From assembly GCF_022768985.1 (NCBI RefSeq), contig NZ_JALEKL010000009.1, positions 364,474 to 428,473 on the forward strand: DNA of 64,000 bases, in the 5' to 3' direction. A program made the position numbers and the translations under genes. Origin of the DNA: Methanosphaera sp. GTDB taxonomy: Archaea > Methanobacteriota > Methanobacteria > Methanobacteriales > Methanobacteriaceae. Each line of letters starts with the position of its first letter. Positions within the stretch are counted from its first letter, which is position 1. Positions 49,212-62,414 of the stretch are shown here, piece by piece. The notes beneath the pieces are model-generated. The model was not told the DNA's origin and ran no database searches. It was given only the letters and a program-made list of their open reading frames with translations.

Positions 49212-50453
49212 TTATTTTTTGTCGGTTATGTCTATACACATACCTGCTGCTACGGTTTGACCCATATCACGGATAGCGAATCTTCCCATGTGAGGGATTT
49301 CTTTAATGTTTTCGATAACCATAGGTTTTGTTGGTTTAATTGTTACTAATGCAGCATCTCCTGTTTTAAGGAAGTCAGGGTTTTCTTCTTTAGGTTGTCC
49401 TGTTGCAGGGTCAAGTTTTACATCTAAAGATAAGAAAGTACATGCAATTTGTGCTGTGTGTGCGTGGAATACAGGTGTGTATCCAACTGTGATTACACCA
49501 GGGTGTTGTAATACAACGATTTGTGCTTTGAATTCTTTAGCAACCGTTGGAGGGTTTTTGGTTGTTCCAGCAACGTCTCCTCTTTTTACATCGTTTTTAC
49601 CTACACCTCTTACGTTGAATCCAACGTTGTCTCCAGGTTCAGCTTTTTCGAGAATTTCGTGGTGCATTTCGATAGATTTAACTTCTCCAGTTACTCCTGC
49701 TGGTTCGAATGCTACGTTATCTCCGGAATTTAATACTCCTGTTTCTACTCTTCCTACAGGTACTGTACCTACTCCTGTAATTGAGTATACATCTTGAATA
49801 GGTAATCTTAAAGGTAAGTCTACAGGTTTATCTGGTTCATCAAGTGCATCTAATTCTTGTACTAAGGTGTTTCCTTTGTACCAAGGTGTGTTTGCACTTT
49901 TATCTGTGATGTTGTCTCCTTCAAATGCTGAAACTGGGATGAAAGGAACTTCTGAAGGTTTGAAACCTACTGATGCGATGAGTTTTCCTAATTCTTCTTT
50001 AAGTTCGTTGAATTTGTTTTCATCGTAGTCTACTACATCCATTTTGTTAATTGCAATAATTAACTGGTTGATACCTAATGTTTTTGATAAGAAGATGTGT
50101 TCTTTTGTTTGTGGCATGATACCGTCGTTTGCTGCTACTACAAGTACAGCTGCATCTGCTTGTGATGCTCCTGTAATCATGTTTTTAACAAAGTCACGGT
50201 GTCCTGGACAATCTACAACTGTGTATTCGTATTTTTGTGTTTCGAATTTAGCGTGAGCGAGGTCGATTGTTACTCCTCTTTCTCTTTCTTCTCCGAGTCT
50301 GTCCATTACAAATCTGAATTTGTCTTCTCCATCATCTAATTGTTGTTCAGCAATAGCTCCTTCTAATAATAAAAGGTGTCCTACTAATGTTGATTTACCG
50401 TGGTCTACGTGACCTATGAATGCTAAGTTCATGTGTGTTTTTTCTTTTGCCAT
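49212..50453 (-). CDS. tuf: elongation factor 1-alpha
   Basis: A 413-aa GTPase that delivers aminoacyl-tRNA and serves aRF1. G1 is GHVDHGKST, switch [11 protein letters not shown]4 NKMD; beta-barrel domains 2 and 3 follow ([42 protein letters not shown]). Full length with no intein. GGAGG lies before the ATG. A 434-bp leader region with three hairpins separates it from EF-2. Confidence 0.97.
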   Translation of the reverse strand: MAKEKTHMNLAFIGHVDHGKSTLVGHLLLLEGAIAEQQLDDGEDKFRFVMDRLGEERERGVTIDLAHAKFETQKYEYTVVDCPGHRDFVKNMITGASQADAAVLVVAANDGIMPQTKEHIFLSKTLGINQLIIAINKMDVVDYDENKFNELKEELGKLIASVGFKPSEVPFIPVSAFEGDNITDKSANTPWYKGNTLVQELDALDEPDKPVDLPLRLPIQDVYSITGVGTVPVGRVETGVLNSGDNVAFEPAGVTGEVKSIEMHHEILEKAEPGDNVGFNVRGVGKNDVKRGDVAGTTKNPPTVAKEFKAQIVVLQHPGVITVGYTPVFHAHTAQIACTFLSLDVKLDPATGQPKEENPDFLKTGDAALVTIKPTKPMVIENIKEIPHMGRFAIRDMGQTVAAGMCIDITDKK

Positions 50454-50887
50454 TATATATCCTCCATATATTAAACATGTTTTTGAATATAATTTAATAA
50501 ATCAAGAACTATTTAAAATGAATAGTATGATTTATCAGTTGTTAGCAAGCCGATTGCTAGATTTTAAAAACAATAAATTATTTTCTATATATCTAGAGAA
50601 CGTCCTCTAACATAGTAATGTAAAAACTATATCACAAAGAAATATAACCAGGGAATAGTTATATTCCCCTGCAAATATAATTTCTCCAAATAATCTTTAA
50701 TTACTTATTTGCTTTCTAAATTACTTACAAGAGTAAATCTAGAATTATTCCATAATAATTTATGTAATATATTAATTAAAATTTATGTTTATTGTTATTA
50801 ATATACTTTGTCATTTATCTTTCTCATAAAAATTTAAAATTATGTGAAAAATAAGAAAAAAGAAAGTATACAAGGAAATTTGTATAC
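50454..50887. other. tuf leader / fusA-tuf spacer with three hairpins
   Basis: A 434-bp spacer. Perfect stem-loops: TAGCAA-GCCGA-TTGCTA (50543-50559), TAGAG-N6-CTCTA (50594-50609) and CAGGGAATA-GTTA-TATTCCCCTG (50649-50671, one bulge). They stand out as GC-richer islands in A/T spacer and lie 90-220 bp upstream of tuf on the minus strand. Confidence 0.6.
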
Positions 50888-53080
50888 TTATCCTAAGTAG
50901 TGATCAGGTCCATATGGTTCTGGTGTAAGACCTTTTCTTTGACGGATTTCTTTTACGATTTGATTTTGTAATTCTCTAGGAATTCTTTCAAATCCTGAGT
51001 TTTCTGTTGACCAGATACAACGTCCTTCTGCTGCTGATCTTATATCTCCAGCAAATCCGAACATTTCAGATACAGGTACTTTGGATTCTATGGTTGACAT
51101 ATCTCCATCTTGACCCATTTCTACAATTTGTCCTCTTCTGTTTTGTATTTCACGTGTAGCAGCACCCATGTAATCTTGAGGTACGCTGATGAATACTTTC
51201 TGCATAGGTTCCATTAATGTAGGTTGTGCTAACATGATAGCTCCGTATACTGCTTTTCTGATAGCAGGTAATACTTGTGCAGGTCCTCTGTGTACAGCAT
51301 CTTCGTGTATTTTTGCATCCATAAGACTTATTTTTACACCCATTGCTTTTTCATTTGCGAGTGGTCCGTCATCAAGTGCGCTTTCAAATCCTTCCATTAA
51401 TAACTCTTTGATCTCATCTAAGTATTGGATACCACGAGTTTTGTTTACAAATATACTGTGTTTGTATACATCCCATACTTTTTTAGCTTCATCTTTGTCA
51501 AGTCCGTATTCTTGGAATACTTTTGCAGATTCTTTACCTTTTACTCTTCCTTCTTGGATTGCTCCTTCAGAAATAGCTCCCATTAATTCATCTGATAATG
51601 GTTCAATATCTATGTAGAATCTGTTGTGTTTGTTAGGTGATTTACCTTCAACATTTGTAGCTGTACCAGCAATTGTTTCTCTGTATACTACAATAGGTTC
51701 AGATGTTTCTACTTCAAGTCCTTTATCATTAATTCTGTAGATGATAACTTCAAGGTGTAATTCACCCATACCAGCAATTAAGTGTTCACCGGTTTCTTCG
51801 TTAATTTCTACTCTTAATGTAGGGTCTTCTTTACCAACTTGTCTTAATACTTCGATAAGTTTTGGTAAATCTTTTGTGTTTTTAGCTTCTACAGCAACTG
51901 TTACTACAGGTTCTGAGATGTGTTCAAGACTTTCAAATGGTGCAATGTTGTGGTCTGCATCTGTGATGGTTTCCCCAGCAATAGCTCCTCTTGCTCCTGT
52001 AATAGCTACAATGTTACCTGCAGGAACTGTGTCTGTGTTGATTCTTTCAGGACCCATATATACTCCAACTTGTTGGGTTCTTGCTTTGGACATTGAACCT
52101 ACAAAGAAGATTTCTGATCCTTTTTCAATTGATCCACCGTATACACGACCGGTTGCAATTTCTCCAGCGTGTTTATCGATACTTACATCTGTTACCATTA
52201 CAGCAAGTGGTGATTCTGAATCAGTGTTGATCATACCTTGACCTTCAACAGATTCGATGTCTCCAGACCAAATTTTAGGTACCCTGTATGCTTGTGCAAT
52301 TTTTGGGCTTGGTAAGTGTTCTACTACCATACCGAGAATTACTTCTTCGATTTTTATTTTACTTGCTAATTCTTTTTGTTTATCTTCGTTACAGTATTCA
52401 ATGATGTCTTTGAAGGTAATGTTTGTTTTTAACATTGTTGGTACGTTAATAGCCCAGTTGTGGTATGCTGAACCGAATGCAACGGTACCGTCTTCAATTT
52501 TAACTTGCCATTCTTCTTTGAATTGTTTAGGAGCCATGTTTTTGATGAGTTTGTTTACTCCTGCAATGATTTTTACAAATCTGTTTTGTAATTCAAGGTC
52601 GTCAAGTTTTAATTCGTTTATAAGTCTGTCTACTTTGTTAATGAAAAGTACAGGTCTTACGTTTTCTTTTAAAGCTTGTCTTAATACTGTTTCAGTTTGA
52701 GGCATGATACCTTCTACTGCACATACAACTACTACAGCACCGTCTACTGCTCTCATTGCACGTGTTACGTCTCCACCAAAGTCAACGTGACCAGGTGTAT
52801 CGATTAAGTTGATAAGGTAGTTTTTATCTTCATAATCGTGTACCATTGATACGTTTGCTGCATCAATTGTAATTCCTCTTTCTTGTTCTTGTTCATCGAA
52901 ATCAAGGAATCTTTGATCTCCAGCAAGTTCTGAGGATATCATTCCTGCTGCTGCAAGAAGGTTATCTGATAATGTTGTTTTTCCGTGGTCGATGTGAGCT
53001 ACAATACCAATGTTTCTGATGTATTCAGGCTCATACATTAATTCTTTAATCTTTTTAATCATTTGATCTCTTCGACTCAA
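50888..53080 (-). CDS. fusA: elongation factor 2
   Basis: A 730-aa translocase. G1 is [10 protein letters not shown]3 DTPGHVDF, G4 NKVD. The domain IV loop [21 protein letters not shown] holds the histidine modified to diphthamide, near residue 600. The frame opens at a GTG at 53089, but that codon lies inside the AGGTGAT ribosome site; the TTG at 53080 ([14 protein letters not shown]) is the real start and matches archaeal homologues. Confidence 0.96.
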   Translation of the reverse strand: MSRRDQMIKKIKELMYEPEYIRNIGIVAHIDHGKTTLSDNLLAAAGMISSELAGDQRFLDFDEQEQERGITIDAANVSMVHDYEDKNYLINLIDTPGHVDFGGDVTRAMRAVDGAVVVVCAVEGIMPQTETVLRQALKENVRPVLFINKVDRLINELKLDDLELQNRFVKIIAGVNKLIKNMAPKQFKEEWQVKIEDGTVAFGSAYHNWAINVPTMLKTNITFKDIIEYCNEDKQKELASKIKIEEVILGMVVEHLPSPKIAQAYRVPKIWSGDIESVEGQGMINTDSESPLAVMVTDVSIDKHAGEIATGRVYGGSIEKGSEIFFVGSMSKARTQQVGVYMGPERINTDTVPAGNIVAITGARGAIAGETITDADHNIAPFESLEHISEPVVTVAVEAKNTKDLPKLIEVLRQVGKEDPTLRVEINEETGEHLIAGMGELHLEVIIYRINDKGLEVETSEPIVVYRETIAGTATNVEGKSPNKHNRFYIDIEPLSDELMGAISEGAIQEGRVKGKESAKVFQEYGLDKDEAKKVWDVYKHSIFVNKTRGIQYLDEIKELLMEGFESALDDGPLANEKAMGVKISLMDAKIHEDAVHRGPAQVLPAIRKAVYGAIMLAQPTLMEPMQKVFISVPQDYMGAATREIQNRRGQIVEMGQDGDMSTIESKVPVSEMFGFAGDIRSAAEGRCIWSTENSGFERIPRELQNQIVKEIRQRKGLTPEPYGPDHYLG

Positions 53081-53210
53081 ATATATCACCTAAAATGTTA
53101 AATTACGTTATAAAAAATTACTTTATAAATCTATTTTTATCATAAGTATTTAATAAAGTCTATCTAATTTTAAAAAAAAAATAAAATAAAAAAAAGTAGT
53201 AGTTTAAAAT

Positions 53211-53774
53211 CTAGTGTGCTGATCTTGCTACTCTTTCTTTTTCTTCTTTTTTCTGTACAGCGAAGCTTCTTGAATCTTCTTCTGATGCAAGAAGAATTTC
53301 ATCAGCAAGACATTGTGCTGCAGATTTTTTGTTTTTGAATGCAGATTGCATCGCACCTTTTGTTAAAAATCCAAGTGAAAGGTCTACTCTTCTTTGTGGT
53401 GCGATATCTACTGCTATTTGGTATCCGATTCCACCGTATTTGATACGTGTGGTTTCTTCTCTAGGTGCTGTGTTTTCTACAGCTTTTACTAAAACTTGTA
53501 CAGGGTTTTGTTTTGTTTTGTTGTTGATTATTTCTAAAGCACCTTCTACAATGGAGTATGCTTTGTTTTTCTTACCACTGTTTCTTTCTGTTCTCATGAT
53601 TTTATTCATAAGTCTTTCTACAATTGATACTTTGGATTTTGCAAATTGTCTTTTTACGTGACGTCCCATTGTGTGTGGTACAACAACTTCATCAAGACAT
53701 ACGTAGTTTTGTAATCCCATATCTTCTACTGTAACTTCTGTTACATCCCATTTATCGAATAATTTAAAGCTCAT
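53211..53774 (-). CDS. rpsG: ribosomal protein uS7
   Basis: A 187-aa primary 16S rRNA-binding protein with the archaeal N-terminal extension. The family core KNKAYSIVEGALEIINNKTKQNPVQVLVKAVENTAPREETTRIKYGG is easily recognised. It sits between S12 and EF-2 in the classic str order. GGAGAAT precedes the ATG. Confidence 0.96.
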   Translation of the reverse strand: MSFKLFDKWDVTEVTVEDMGLQNYVCLDEVVVPHTMGRHVKRQFAKSKVSIVERLMNKIMRTERNSGKKNKAYSIVEGALEIINNKTKQNPVQVLVKAVENTAPREETTRIKYGGIGYQIAVDIAPQRRVDLSLGFLTKGAMQSAFKNKKSAAQCLADEILLASEEDSRSFAVQKKEEKERVARSAH

Positions 53775-53800
53775 TTTAATTAATTCTCCTTCAACAAAAT

Positions 53801-54226
53801 CTATCTAACTGGTTTTTCGATTTTTCCACTTACCATTTCAGATAAAGCTACGTTGTTTACTTTTGTAACTTTCCATCTTACTCCAGGAATATCTCCCATA
53901 GACCTACCTGATGGTCCACCGATTCCTTCAATCATTACTTCGTCGTGTTCATCAATAAAACCGATAGCTCCGTCACCTGGTGCGAAAGCTGTGATTTGTT
54001 TTCCGTTTTTAATTAATTGAACTCTTACACATTTTCTGATAGCAGAGTTAGGCTGTTTTGCTTCTATACCTACTTTTTCAATTACAATTCCTCTAGCTTG
54101 AGGTGATCCTTCTAGTGGATCTGCTTTAATGTTTAATCCGAGGGTTTTTCTTTTGTATTGTGTATCTTTCCATCGGAAATTCTGTCTGTTATCTTTTAAT
54201 TTTTTTGCTGCGAATAATCCTGGCAA
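53801..54226 (-). CDS. rpsL: ribosomal protein uS12
   Basis: A 141-aa decoding-centre protein. The conserved [17 protein letters not shown] loop and [18 protein letters not shown] near the C-terminus identify it; length is typical of archaea. It begins the str group, 262 bp after the NusA-like gene; a hairpin and terminator lie in that spacer, so it probably has its own promoter. GGAGG is upstream of the ATG. Confidence 0.96.
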   Translation of the reverse strand: MPGLFAAKKLKDNRQNFRWKDTQYKRKTLGLNIKADPLEGSPQARGIVIEKVGIEAKQPNSAIRKCVRVQLIKNGKQITAFAPGDGAIGFIDEHDEVMIEGIGGPSGRSMGDIPGVRWKVTKVNNVALSEMVSGKIEKPVR

Positions 54227-54305
54227 ATTTATTCCTCCATTTATACTTGTTTTTATTTATAAAAAATTTTGTTTATTTTCTATTCAAAGTTCTACATGTG
54301 TATGT

Positions 54306-54325
54306 CTTGATAATATTTTATCAAG
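54306..54325 (-). promoter_or_regulatory. 8-bp hairpin upstream of rpsL
   Basis: CTTGATAA-TATT-TTATCAAG, perfect, about 80 bp upstream of the rpsL start. Its position fits a leader hairpin or an operator. Confidence 0.4.
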
Positions 54326-54434
54326 TTTTACCATGCTATTTAATATTTTAATATTTGTGTGAAATAATTCACATACTTTTCATTATAGATTAGTATTAAC
54401 TGAGTTTTTGTTTTAAGAATTATGATAGAAGAAT

Positions 54435-54454
54435 AAAAGTATTAAAATACTTTT
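54435..54454 (-). terminator. hairpin terminator after the RNA polymerase / NusA-like genes
   Basis: AAAAGTAT-TTTA-ATACTTTT on the minus strand, 35 bp after the stop of the NusA-like gene, with a T-rich side. It probably divides the polymerase unit from the ribosomal unit. Confidence 0.45.
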
Positions 54455-54488
54455 TTGTCTATCAAAATAAAACTAATCATAAATATGG

Positions 54489-54920
54489 TTATTTTATGAT
54501 AATATTACTAATTTCAAATTGTCTTTTAGCAAATTGTCTAGCTCGCTGAATATTCTGACCATTTTTACCAATAGCCTTACGTTTACTCTTTGAGTCGACA
54601 TCCAAGGTAGCGATTTTATTACCTTTTGCATCTTCATCAAATTCAATTGAATTGATAGTTGCAGAAGATAATAAATTTTTTATAAATTCGCCGGGATCGT
54701 CAGAGTGTTCAAGGATTTCAACACTTCTGTCAACACTTTTTTGCATTTTGCCAATAGTACTTCCATTTTTTCCTATGGCTAATCCCATGTCTCCTTTTTT
54801 TACCAAAAAAGTAATTTTATTATGTTCGTCATCTATAATACAGTCCTTAACCGTTGTACTTGTTATTGTTTCAAAAAGTGCAATATATTTGATTTCATTG
54901 GTTGTAAACTTGACGGACAT
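54489..54920 (-). CDS. nusA: NusA-like KH-domain protein
   Basis: A 143-aa archaeal NusA homologue with two KH domains only (KKGDMGLAIGKNGSTIGKMQ and SKRKAIGKNGQNIQRARQFAKRQF); the S1 and acidic domains of bacterial NusA are absent. It is presumed to bind nascent RNA during elongation or termination. It follows L30e by 9 bp, as in most archaea. Confidence 0.92.
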   Translation of the reverse strand: MSVKFTTNEIKYIALFETITSTTVKDCIIDDEHNKITFLVKKGDMGLAIGKNGSTIGKMQKSVDRSVEILEHSDDPGEFIKNLLSSATINSIEFDEDAKGNKIATLDVDSKSKRKAIGKNGQNIQRARQFAKRQFEISNIIIK

Positions 54921-54929
54921 AGTATCAAT

Positions 54930-55226
54930 TTACTCCTTTAACTCTAAGATGTTAGAGTCTCCAGGTTCTTGTACTACTAGAACTGTTACTGTGAATGGTT
55001 TACCACAGATTGAACCTAGTTCTACACTTGAACCTTCAAATGTGTATACTGGCATTTCTGATAGTTTAGCATATGTTTCTACATCTGCTTTCACATCTTT
55101 TGGAGCATTTTCTGCAATAATTGCTAATTCTCCGTTTCCAAGTTTAATTGCTTGGAGTGATTTATTGGATCCTAATATAACCTTACCAGTGTCTACGGCT
55201 ACACGTATCCCTCTTTCTATATCCAT
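54930..55226 (-). CDS. rpl30e: ribosomal protein eL30
   Basis: A 98-aa L7Ae-fold protein: ERGIRVAVDTGKVILGSNKSLQAIKLGNGELAIIAENAPKD is the family core. It lies between RNA polymerase A'' and the NusA-like gene, its standard place in archaeal genomes. Confidence 0.93.
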   Translation of the reverse strand: MDIERGIRVAVDTGKVILGSNKSLQAIKLGNGELAIIAENAPKDVKADVETYAKLSEMPVYTFEGSSVELGSICGKPFTVTVLVVQEPGDSNILELKE

Positions 55227-55236
55227 GTACTGCCTC

Positions 55237-56412
55237 CTAATTTTTATCTTTCATTACAACGCCAACAGACCCAGTTCCATGGGGTATTGGCTGACCAACA
55301 ATAACATTCTCGATGATTCCTGTTAGATCGTCAGTTTCTCCACGTATACTTGCATTAAGTAAGTGTTTTCCAGTTTCTTCGAATGCTGCACGTGCTAAAA
55401 CACTAGATTTTTCTCCACTAATACCATGTCTTCCGATAGATTTTACTACTCCATCTACAGTCATCATATCAGCAACGAGCATAATATGTCTAATATCTAC
55501 ACTAAGCCCTTGTTCTTCCATTGTTGTGTACAACTCATGGATGATAGCATTACGAGCTGCTTCAATTCCAAGAACTTTCTCAATTTCAAATATATCGTTT
55601 GTTGTTGTTCTAACGATGTCAACACCGTCAATTTTCAAGATAGCTCCAATATTGGATCCTTCTGTGTGAATAACCCATTCATTGTGCTCATGACGAATAA
55701 CAACTTTACCGATACCTTTAACACCACTAATCTGGAGATCTCTGATCTTATCTGCTAGTAATCTTAATTCTCGAATACCTTGTTGCATTTTTTCTTCATC
55801 TTTAGAAAAAGTGGTTTCAAAACTCAGTAAATTATTATTTATCTTTACATGTTTAAAAGTCTTTTCTATTACAGAGGTAACTTCATCAAGTTCAAGTCTT
55901 CTTTCATCAAGAATATCTTGATCAATTTCAGCTGAAATAGTATTGTCCATGTAATTTACATTAAAGTTTTTTATAACATCATTTAATGTAATTTTACCGA
56001 TTTTATTACCCATTTTTCTAATAAATTCCTCATCATCTCTATATTCTTCTGTAAAGTATATATCCATTGTAGGTGTTGAAATCTTCTTACGAGCGTCAAC
56101 AACCTCAATAAGACGAGGAAGCCCTAGAGTTACGTTTAACTCTACTACCCCTGCATAGTGAAAAGTACGCATGGTCATCTGAGTACCAGGTTCACCTACA
56201 GACTGAGCTGCAATTGTACCTACGGATTCTCCAGGTTCAACTTCTTCACGTTCATATGCTTCTTTAACTTTAATAACTAATGTATTTAATTCATCATCAG
56301 ATAAATTATTACGATTTGCTGCTTGTGTTATTTCTTCAACAAGTTTTATAGGGAAATAACTTGCACCATTTTCATTAATAACAGCTTGAACTGTTTCAAT
56401 ATCAAATTCCAT
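55237..56412 (-). CDS. rpoA2: RNA polymerase subunit A''
   Basis: A 391-aa C-terminal part of the largest polymerase subunit. It has the trigger-loop/jaw region [25 protein letters not shown] and the C-terminal clamp segment [21 protein letters not shown]. The separate A'/A'' genes are the normal archaeal state. GGTGGATTAAG precedes the ATG, 12 bp after rpoA1. Confidence 0.96.
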   Translation of the reverse strand: MEFDIETVQAVINENGASYFPIKLVEEITQAANRNNLSDDELNTLVIKVKEAYEREEVEPGESVGTIAAQSVGEPGTQMTMRTFHYAGVVELNVTLGLPRLIEVVDARKKISTPTMDIYFTEEYRDDEEFIRKMGNKIGKITLNDVIKNFNVNYMDNTISAEIDQDILDERRLELDEVTSVIEKTFKHVKINNNLLSFETTFSKDEEKMQQGIRELRLLADKIRDLQISGVKGIGKVVIRHEHNEWVIHTEGSNIGAILKIDGVDIVRTTTNDIFEIEKVLGIEAARNAIIHELYTTMEEQGLSVDIRHIMLVADMMTVDGVVKSIGRHGISGEKSSVLARAAFEETGKHLLNASIRGETDDLTGIIENVIVGQPIPHGTGSVGVVMKDKN

Positions 56413-56424
56413 ACTTAATCCACC

Positions 56425-59046
<2,622 letters not shown>

Positions 59047-59067
59047 CTGTAAGTTCCCTCCTTAAAT

Positions 59068-60879
59068 TTATGCTTTGTCTTCCAGTACAAGATTTGGTGA
59101 TATACATAGTGATTTTAATTCATCAAGTAATAATTTAAATGCATATGAAATCTCAATTGGGAATGTTTCTGTTTCTCCACAGATTGCACAGTAGGTTCTG
59201 TCTCTTATTTTATCACGTACTGCAAGTCTTCCACATTCACCACATATAAGTGCTTCATATTTATCTGACTCATCAAGTAATCTTTCTTTAAGTGCTAAAG
59301 CTGCACCGTGAGCAATGAGACAGTCACGTTCCATTTCCCCAAATCTAAGTCCACCTTCTCTTGCTCTACCTTCTGTAGGCTGACGTGTAAGTACTTGTAC
59401 AGGTCCTCTACTTCTTGCATATACTTTATCTGATGTCATGTGGTGTAGTTTCTGGTAGTATGCTACTCCTACAAAGATCTCAGCTTTAAATCTTTCCCCT
59501 GTAATACCATTGTATAATTGTTCACGTCCATGGGTTTCAAATCCATTAGCTTTTAGTAATGCTTTAAGATCGTCTTCTGGAACTCCAGTAAATGGTGTAC
59601 CATCAATACGCATTCCTTGCATACATCCTGCTTTACCTGCTACCATCTCAATAATCTGTCCAATGGACATCCTTGATGGAATAGCGTGTGGGTTGATCAT
59701 TAAATCAGGACACATACCTTGTTCATTAAATGGCATGTTTTCTTGTGGAACAATAAGTCCAAGTACCCCTTTCTGTCCGTGTCTTGATGCGAATTTGTCA
59801 CCGTATTCAGGTTGTCTGTGATCACGTACTTTTACTTTTGCAAGTTTGTTTCCTTCAATTGTTTCTGTAAGCATTACTTTATCAACAATACCATGTTCTC
59901 CGTGTCTTACTGTAACTGAAGTTTCACGTCTTCTTTCTGCTACTGTACCAAATTCATCTACATCTTCAAGGAATCTTGGAGGTGATGTTTTACCAATAAG
60001 TACATCTCCACTTGTTACTTGTACTTCCGGATTTATAAGTCCATCTTCATCGAGGTTTTTATATACTTCTTCTGATCTGTATCCTCTTACCATACTTTCT
60101 GGATATTCAAAGTGGTCTTCTTGTCCACCAGGATATCTTCTTTCTGATGCTTCATATGATCTGAAAAATGATGATCTTCCAAGTCCACGTTCAAGTGATG
60201 CTTTGTTCATAACAAGAGCATCTTCCATGTTACATCCTTGGTATGAAAGAATTGCTACAACAAAGTTCTGACCAGATGGTCTTTTATCATACTCTGTTGA
60301 TACCATACTTTTTGTTTTTACAACAGGCATTTGTGGCTGGTGTAAAAGGTGTGCTCTTGTATCTGTTCTTAAGTTGTAGTTTGATACATAAAGACCAAGA
60401 GCCTGTTTTGTCATCCCTGCTTCCATTGTGTTCCTAGGTGAGGAGTTATGGTCAGCATATGGAATAATACCTGCACAGATACCAAGCATTGTTGATGGAT
60501 CTATTTCAAGGTGGGTGTGTTCTTCTGTAATGTCTTCTTCAAACATTGCAATGTATAGATTTTCTTCTTCTTCAGCATCGATGTATTCAATGATTCCATT
60601 TTCTATAAGATCAAACCATTTCATTTCACCTGCTGCTACAGCATCGATGATTTCATCTGTAAGTTTTGATACTCCATCTTCTACTATTACAAGAGGTCTT
60701 CTTGCTCGTCCAGGATCTGTAAATATGAATATTTCATTATTTTCTGCATAGTAGGTAATGTTAAGTTCATGAGTTAGTTCATTAGATCGTCTTTTTGTTT
60801 TAACTTCATTTACAAATAATTCTGGCTCATCAGTAGTTCCAATTAATTTACCATTTATATATATTTTTACTGTTGGCAT
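59068..60879 (-). CDS. rpoB1: RNA polymerase subunit B'
   Basis: A 603-aa C-terminal part of the second-largest subunit. It contains SYQGCNMEDALVMNKAS, GDKFASRHGQKGVLG and the C-terminal zinc site CGECGRLAVRD...CAICGE. In methanogens RpoB is split into B'' and B', as here. GGGAGT precedes the ATG; it is 20 bp after rpoB2. Confidence 0.97.
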   Translation of the reverse strand: MPTVKIYINGKLIGTTDEPELFVNEVKTKRRSNELTHELNITYYAENNEIFIFTDPGRARRPLVIVEDGVSKLTDEIIDAVAAGEMKWFDLIENGIIEYIDAEEEENLYIAMFEEDITEEHTHLEIDPSTMLGICAGIIPYADHNSSPRNTMEAGMTKQALGLYVSNYNLRTDTRAHLLHQPQMPVVKTKSMVSTEYDKRPSGQNFVVAILSYQGCNMEDALVMNKASLERGLGRSSFFRSYEASERRYPGGQEDHFEYPESMVRGYRSEEVYKNLDEDGLINPEVQVTSGDVLIGKTSPPRFLEDVDEFGTVAERRRETSVTVRHGEHGIVDKVMLTETIEGNKLAKVKVRDHRQPEYGDKFASRHGQKGVLGLIVPQENMPFNEQGMCPDLMINPHAIPSRMSIGQIIEMVAGKAGCMQGMRIDGTPFTGVPEDDLKALLKANGFETHGREQLYNGITGERFKAEIFVGVAYYQKLHHMTSDKVYARSRGPVQVLTRQPTEGRAREGGLRFGEMERDCLIAHGAALALKERLLDESDKYEALICGECGRLAVRDKIRDRTYCAICGETETFPIEISYAFKLLLDELKSLCISPNLVLEDKA

Positions 60880-60899
60880 TCTATTTACTCCCTCAATAT

Positions 60900-62414
60900 T
60901 TATGATTCCATATTATGATCTAATGGTGTTATATAGTCGAGTTGTTTAATATCTTCTTCAATATCTTTAAGTGGATATCCTTCTGATATTTTTGTTACGA
61001 TAGCAAGGTTTTTTACAAGTCCACAGTTTGGACCTTCCGGTGTTTCGTTAGGACAGATTTTACCGAACTGTGTTGGGTGTAAATCCCTAGCTTCAAAGTG
61101 AGGCTGACTTCTTGAAAGTGGTGATACTACACGTTTAAGGTGTGATAGTGTTCCCATGTAACTTGTTCTGTCAAGAAGCTGACTTACTCCAGCTCTTCCT
61201 CCAACCCAGTTACCTGTTGCTATTGCGTGTTTTATATTTTCTGTTATAACATCTGATCTTACAGCTTGTTTTATTGAAGGTTCTTTTCCACGTGATAGGC
61301 TACGTTCTAGTTGATATGTCATATCACGAGTTAAGCTTGTAAATGCTACTCTGAATAGATCTTCCATAAGATCTCCAGATACTCTTAATCTTTTATTTGC
61401 GTAGTGGTCCTTATCGTGAGGTTCACGTTCACCATTTATAACCTGTAGGAGCATATCTGCCATTTCTGCAAGATATACAGCTTTGTCAATACGATCTTCA
61501 GGTTCTACACCAATGTGAGGTAAGAGGTATCTGTCAATAACATCTTCTGCTCTTTTAATTTTGTATTCTTCTGTCATTCCTTTTGCTACTCTGTTACCAA
61601 TGTATTTGATTGCATCGTATTTTGTTGTAACACCTGTTGTTTGAATATCGTCAATTAATAAGAATTGTGTATTTATATCATCAGATACACTGTTTACTAA
61701 ATCTACATCTCTTTCAAATCCAAGTGCTCTTAATAGGATTACAAGTGGTATTTCTCCAGGTACATATGGGAATGAAATTCTTAGGAATACTCCTTTTTTA
61801 TGTGGTTTTCTGTATTCAAGTGTTATTCTTGCACGGAATCCACTTTTTATTGAAGTTACAACAGCTCTTGCTCTTCTATCTTCAATATCTTTTTCACTCT
61901 GTTCAAGTATAATTTTGTTAGGAGCAATTTCTTCCATAGTTACAATAGCTCTTTCTGATCCATTTACTATGAAGTATCCTCCAGGATCCTGTGGATCTTC
62001 TCCTACTTTTTCAAGTTCCGCATCATTAAGTCCATGTAGGTGACATGCTTTTGATTTTAGCATGACAGGTAATTCACCTATATACACTTTTTCCATTTCA
62101 TAATCATCACTGTCTCCTTTAACAAGAGCCATGTCAAGATACATGTGAGCTGAGTAGTTAAGGTTTCTTAGTCTTGCTTCTGATGGTTCAATTATACTTT
62201 TAGATCCATCTGCTTCTTTTATAAAAGGTTTAACTATTTCAACATCACCAGTTTTAATAGTATATTCACCATGATCCAATGTTATTGGTTCTGTAATATC
62301 AACAATTTCCTGAATCTTATTGTCTAGGAAATCATTGTATGACCGAATATGGTGGTCTACTATATCATACTCATCAAAATATGAATCAACTAAAGACCAT
62401 GCGTTTTTTGTCAT
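60900..62414 (-). CDS. rpoB2: RNA polymerase subunit B''
   Basis: A 504-aa N-terminal part of the second-largest subunit: protrusion and lobe (GYFIVNGSERAIVTMEEIAPN), fork region ARDLHPTQFGKICPNETPEGPNCGLVKNLA at the C-terminus. Full length. TGGAGATGG precedes the ATG. The expected upstream partner rpoH is 984 bp away, unusual for this cluster. Confidence 0.96.
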   Translation of the reverse strand: MTKNAWSLVDSYFDEYDIVDHHIRSYNDFLDNKIQEIVDITEPITLDHGEYTIKTGDVEIVKPFIKEADGSKSIIEPSEARLRNLNYSAHMYLDMALVKGDSDDYEMEKVYIGELPVMLKSKACHLHGLNDAELEKVGEDPQDPGGYFIVNGSERAIVTMEEIAPNKIILEQSEKDIEDRRARAVVTSIKSGFRARITLEYRKPHKKGVFLRISFPYVPGEIPLVILLRALGFERDVDLVNSVSDDINTQFLLIDDIQTTGVTTKYDAIKYIGNRVAKGMTEEYKIKRAEDVIDRYLLPHIGVEPEDRIDKAVYLAEMADMLLQVINGEREPHDKDHYANKRLRVSGDLMEDLFRVAFTSLTRDMTYQLERSLSRGKEPSIKQAVRSDVITENIKHAIATGNWVGGRAGVSQLLDRTSYMGTLSHLKRVVSPLSRSQPHFEARDLHPTQFGKICPNETPEGPNCGLVKNLAIVTKISEGYPLKDIEEDIKQLDYITPLDHNMES

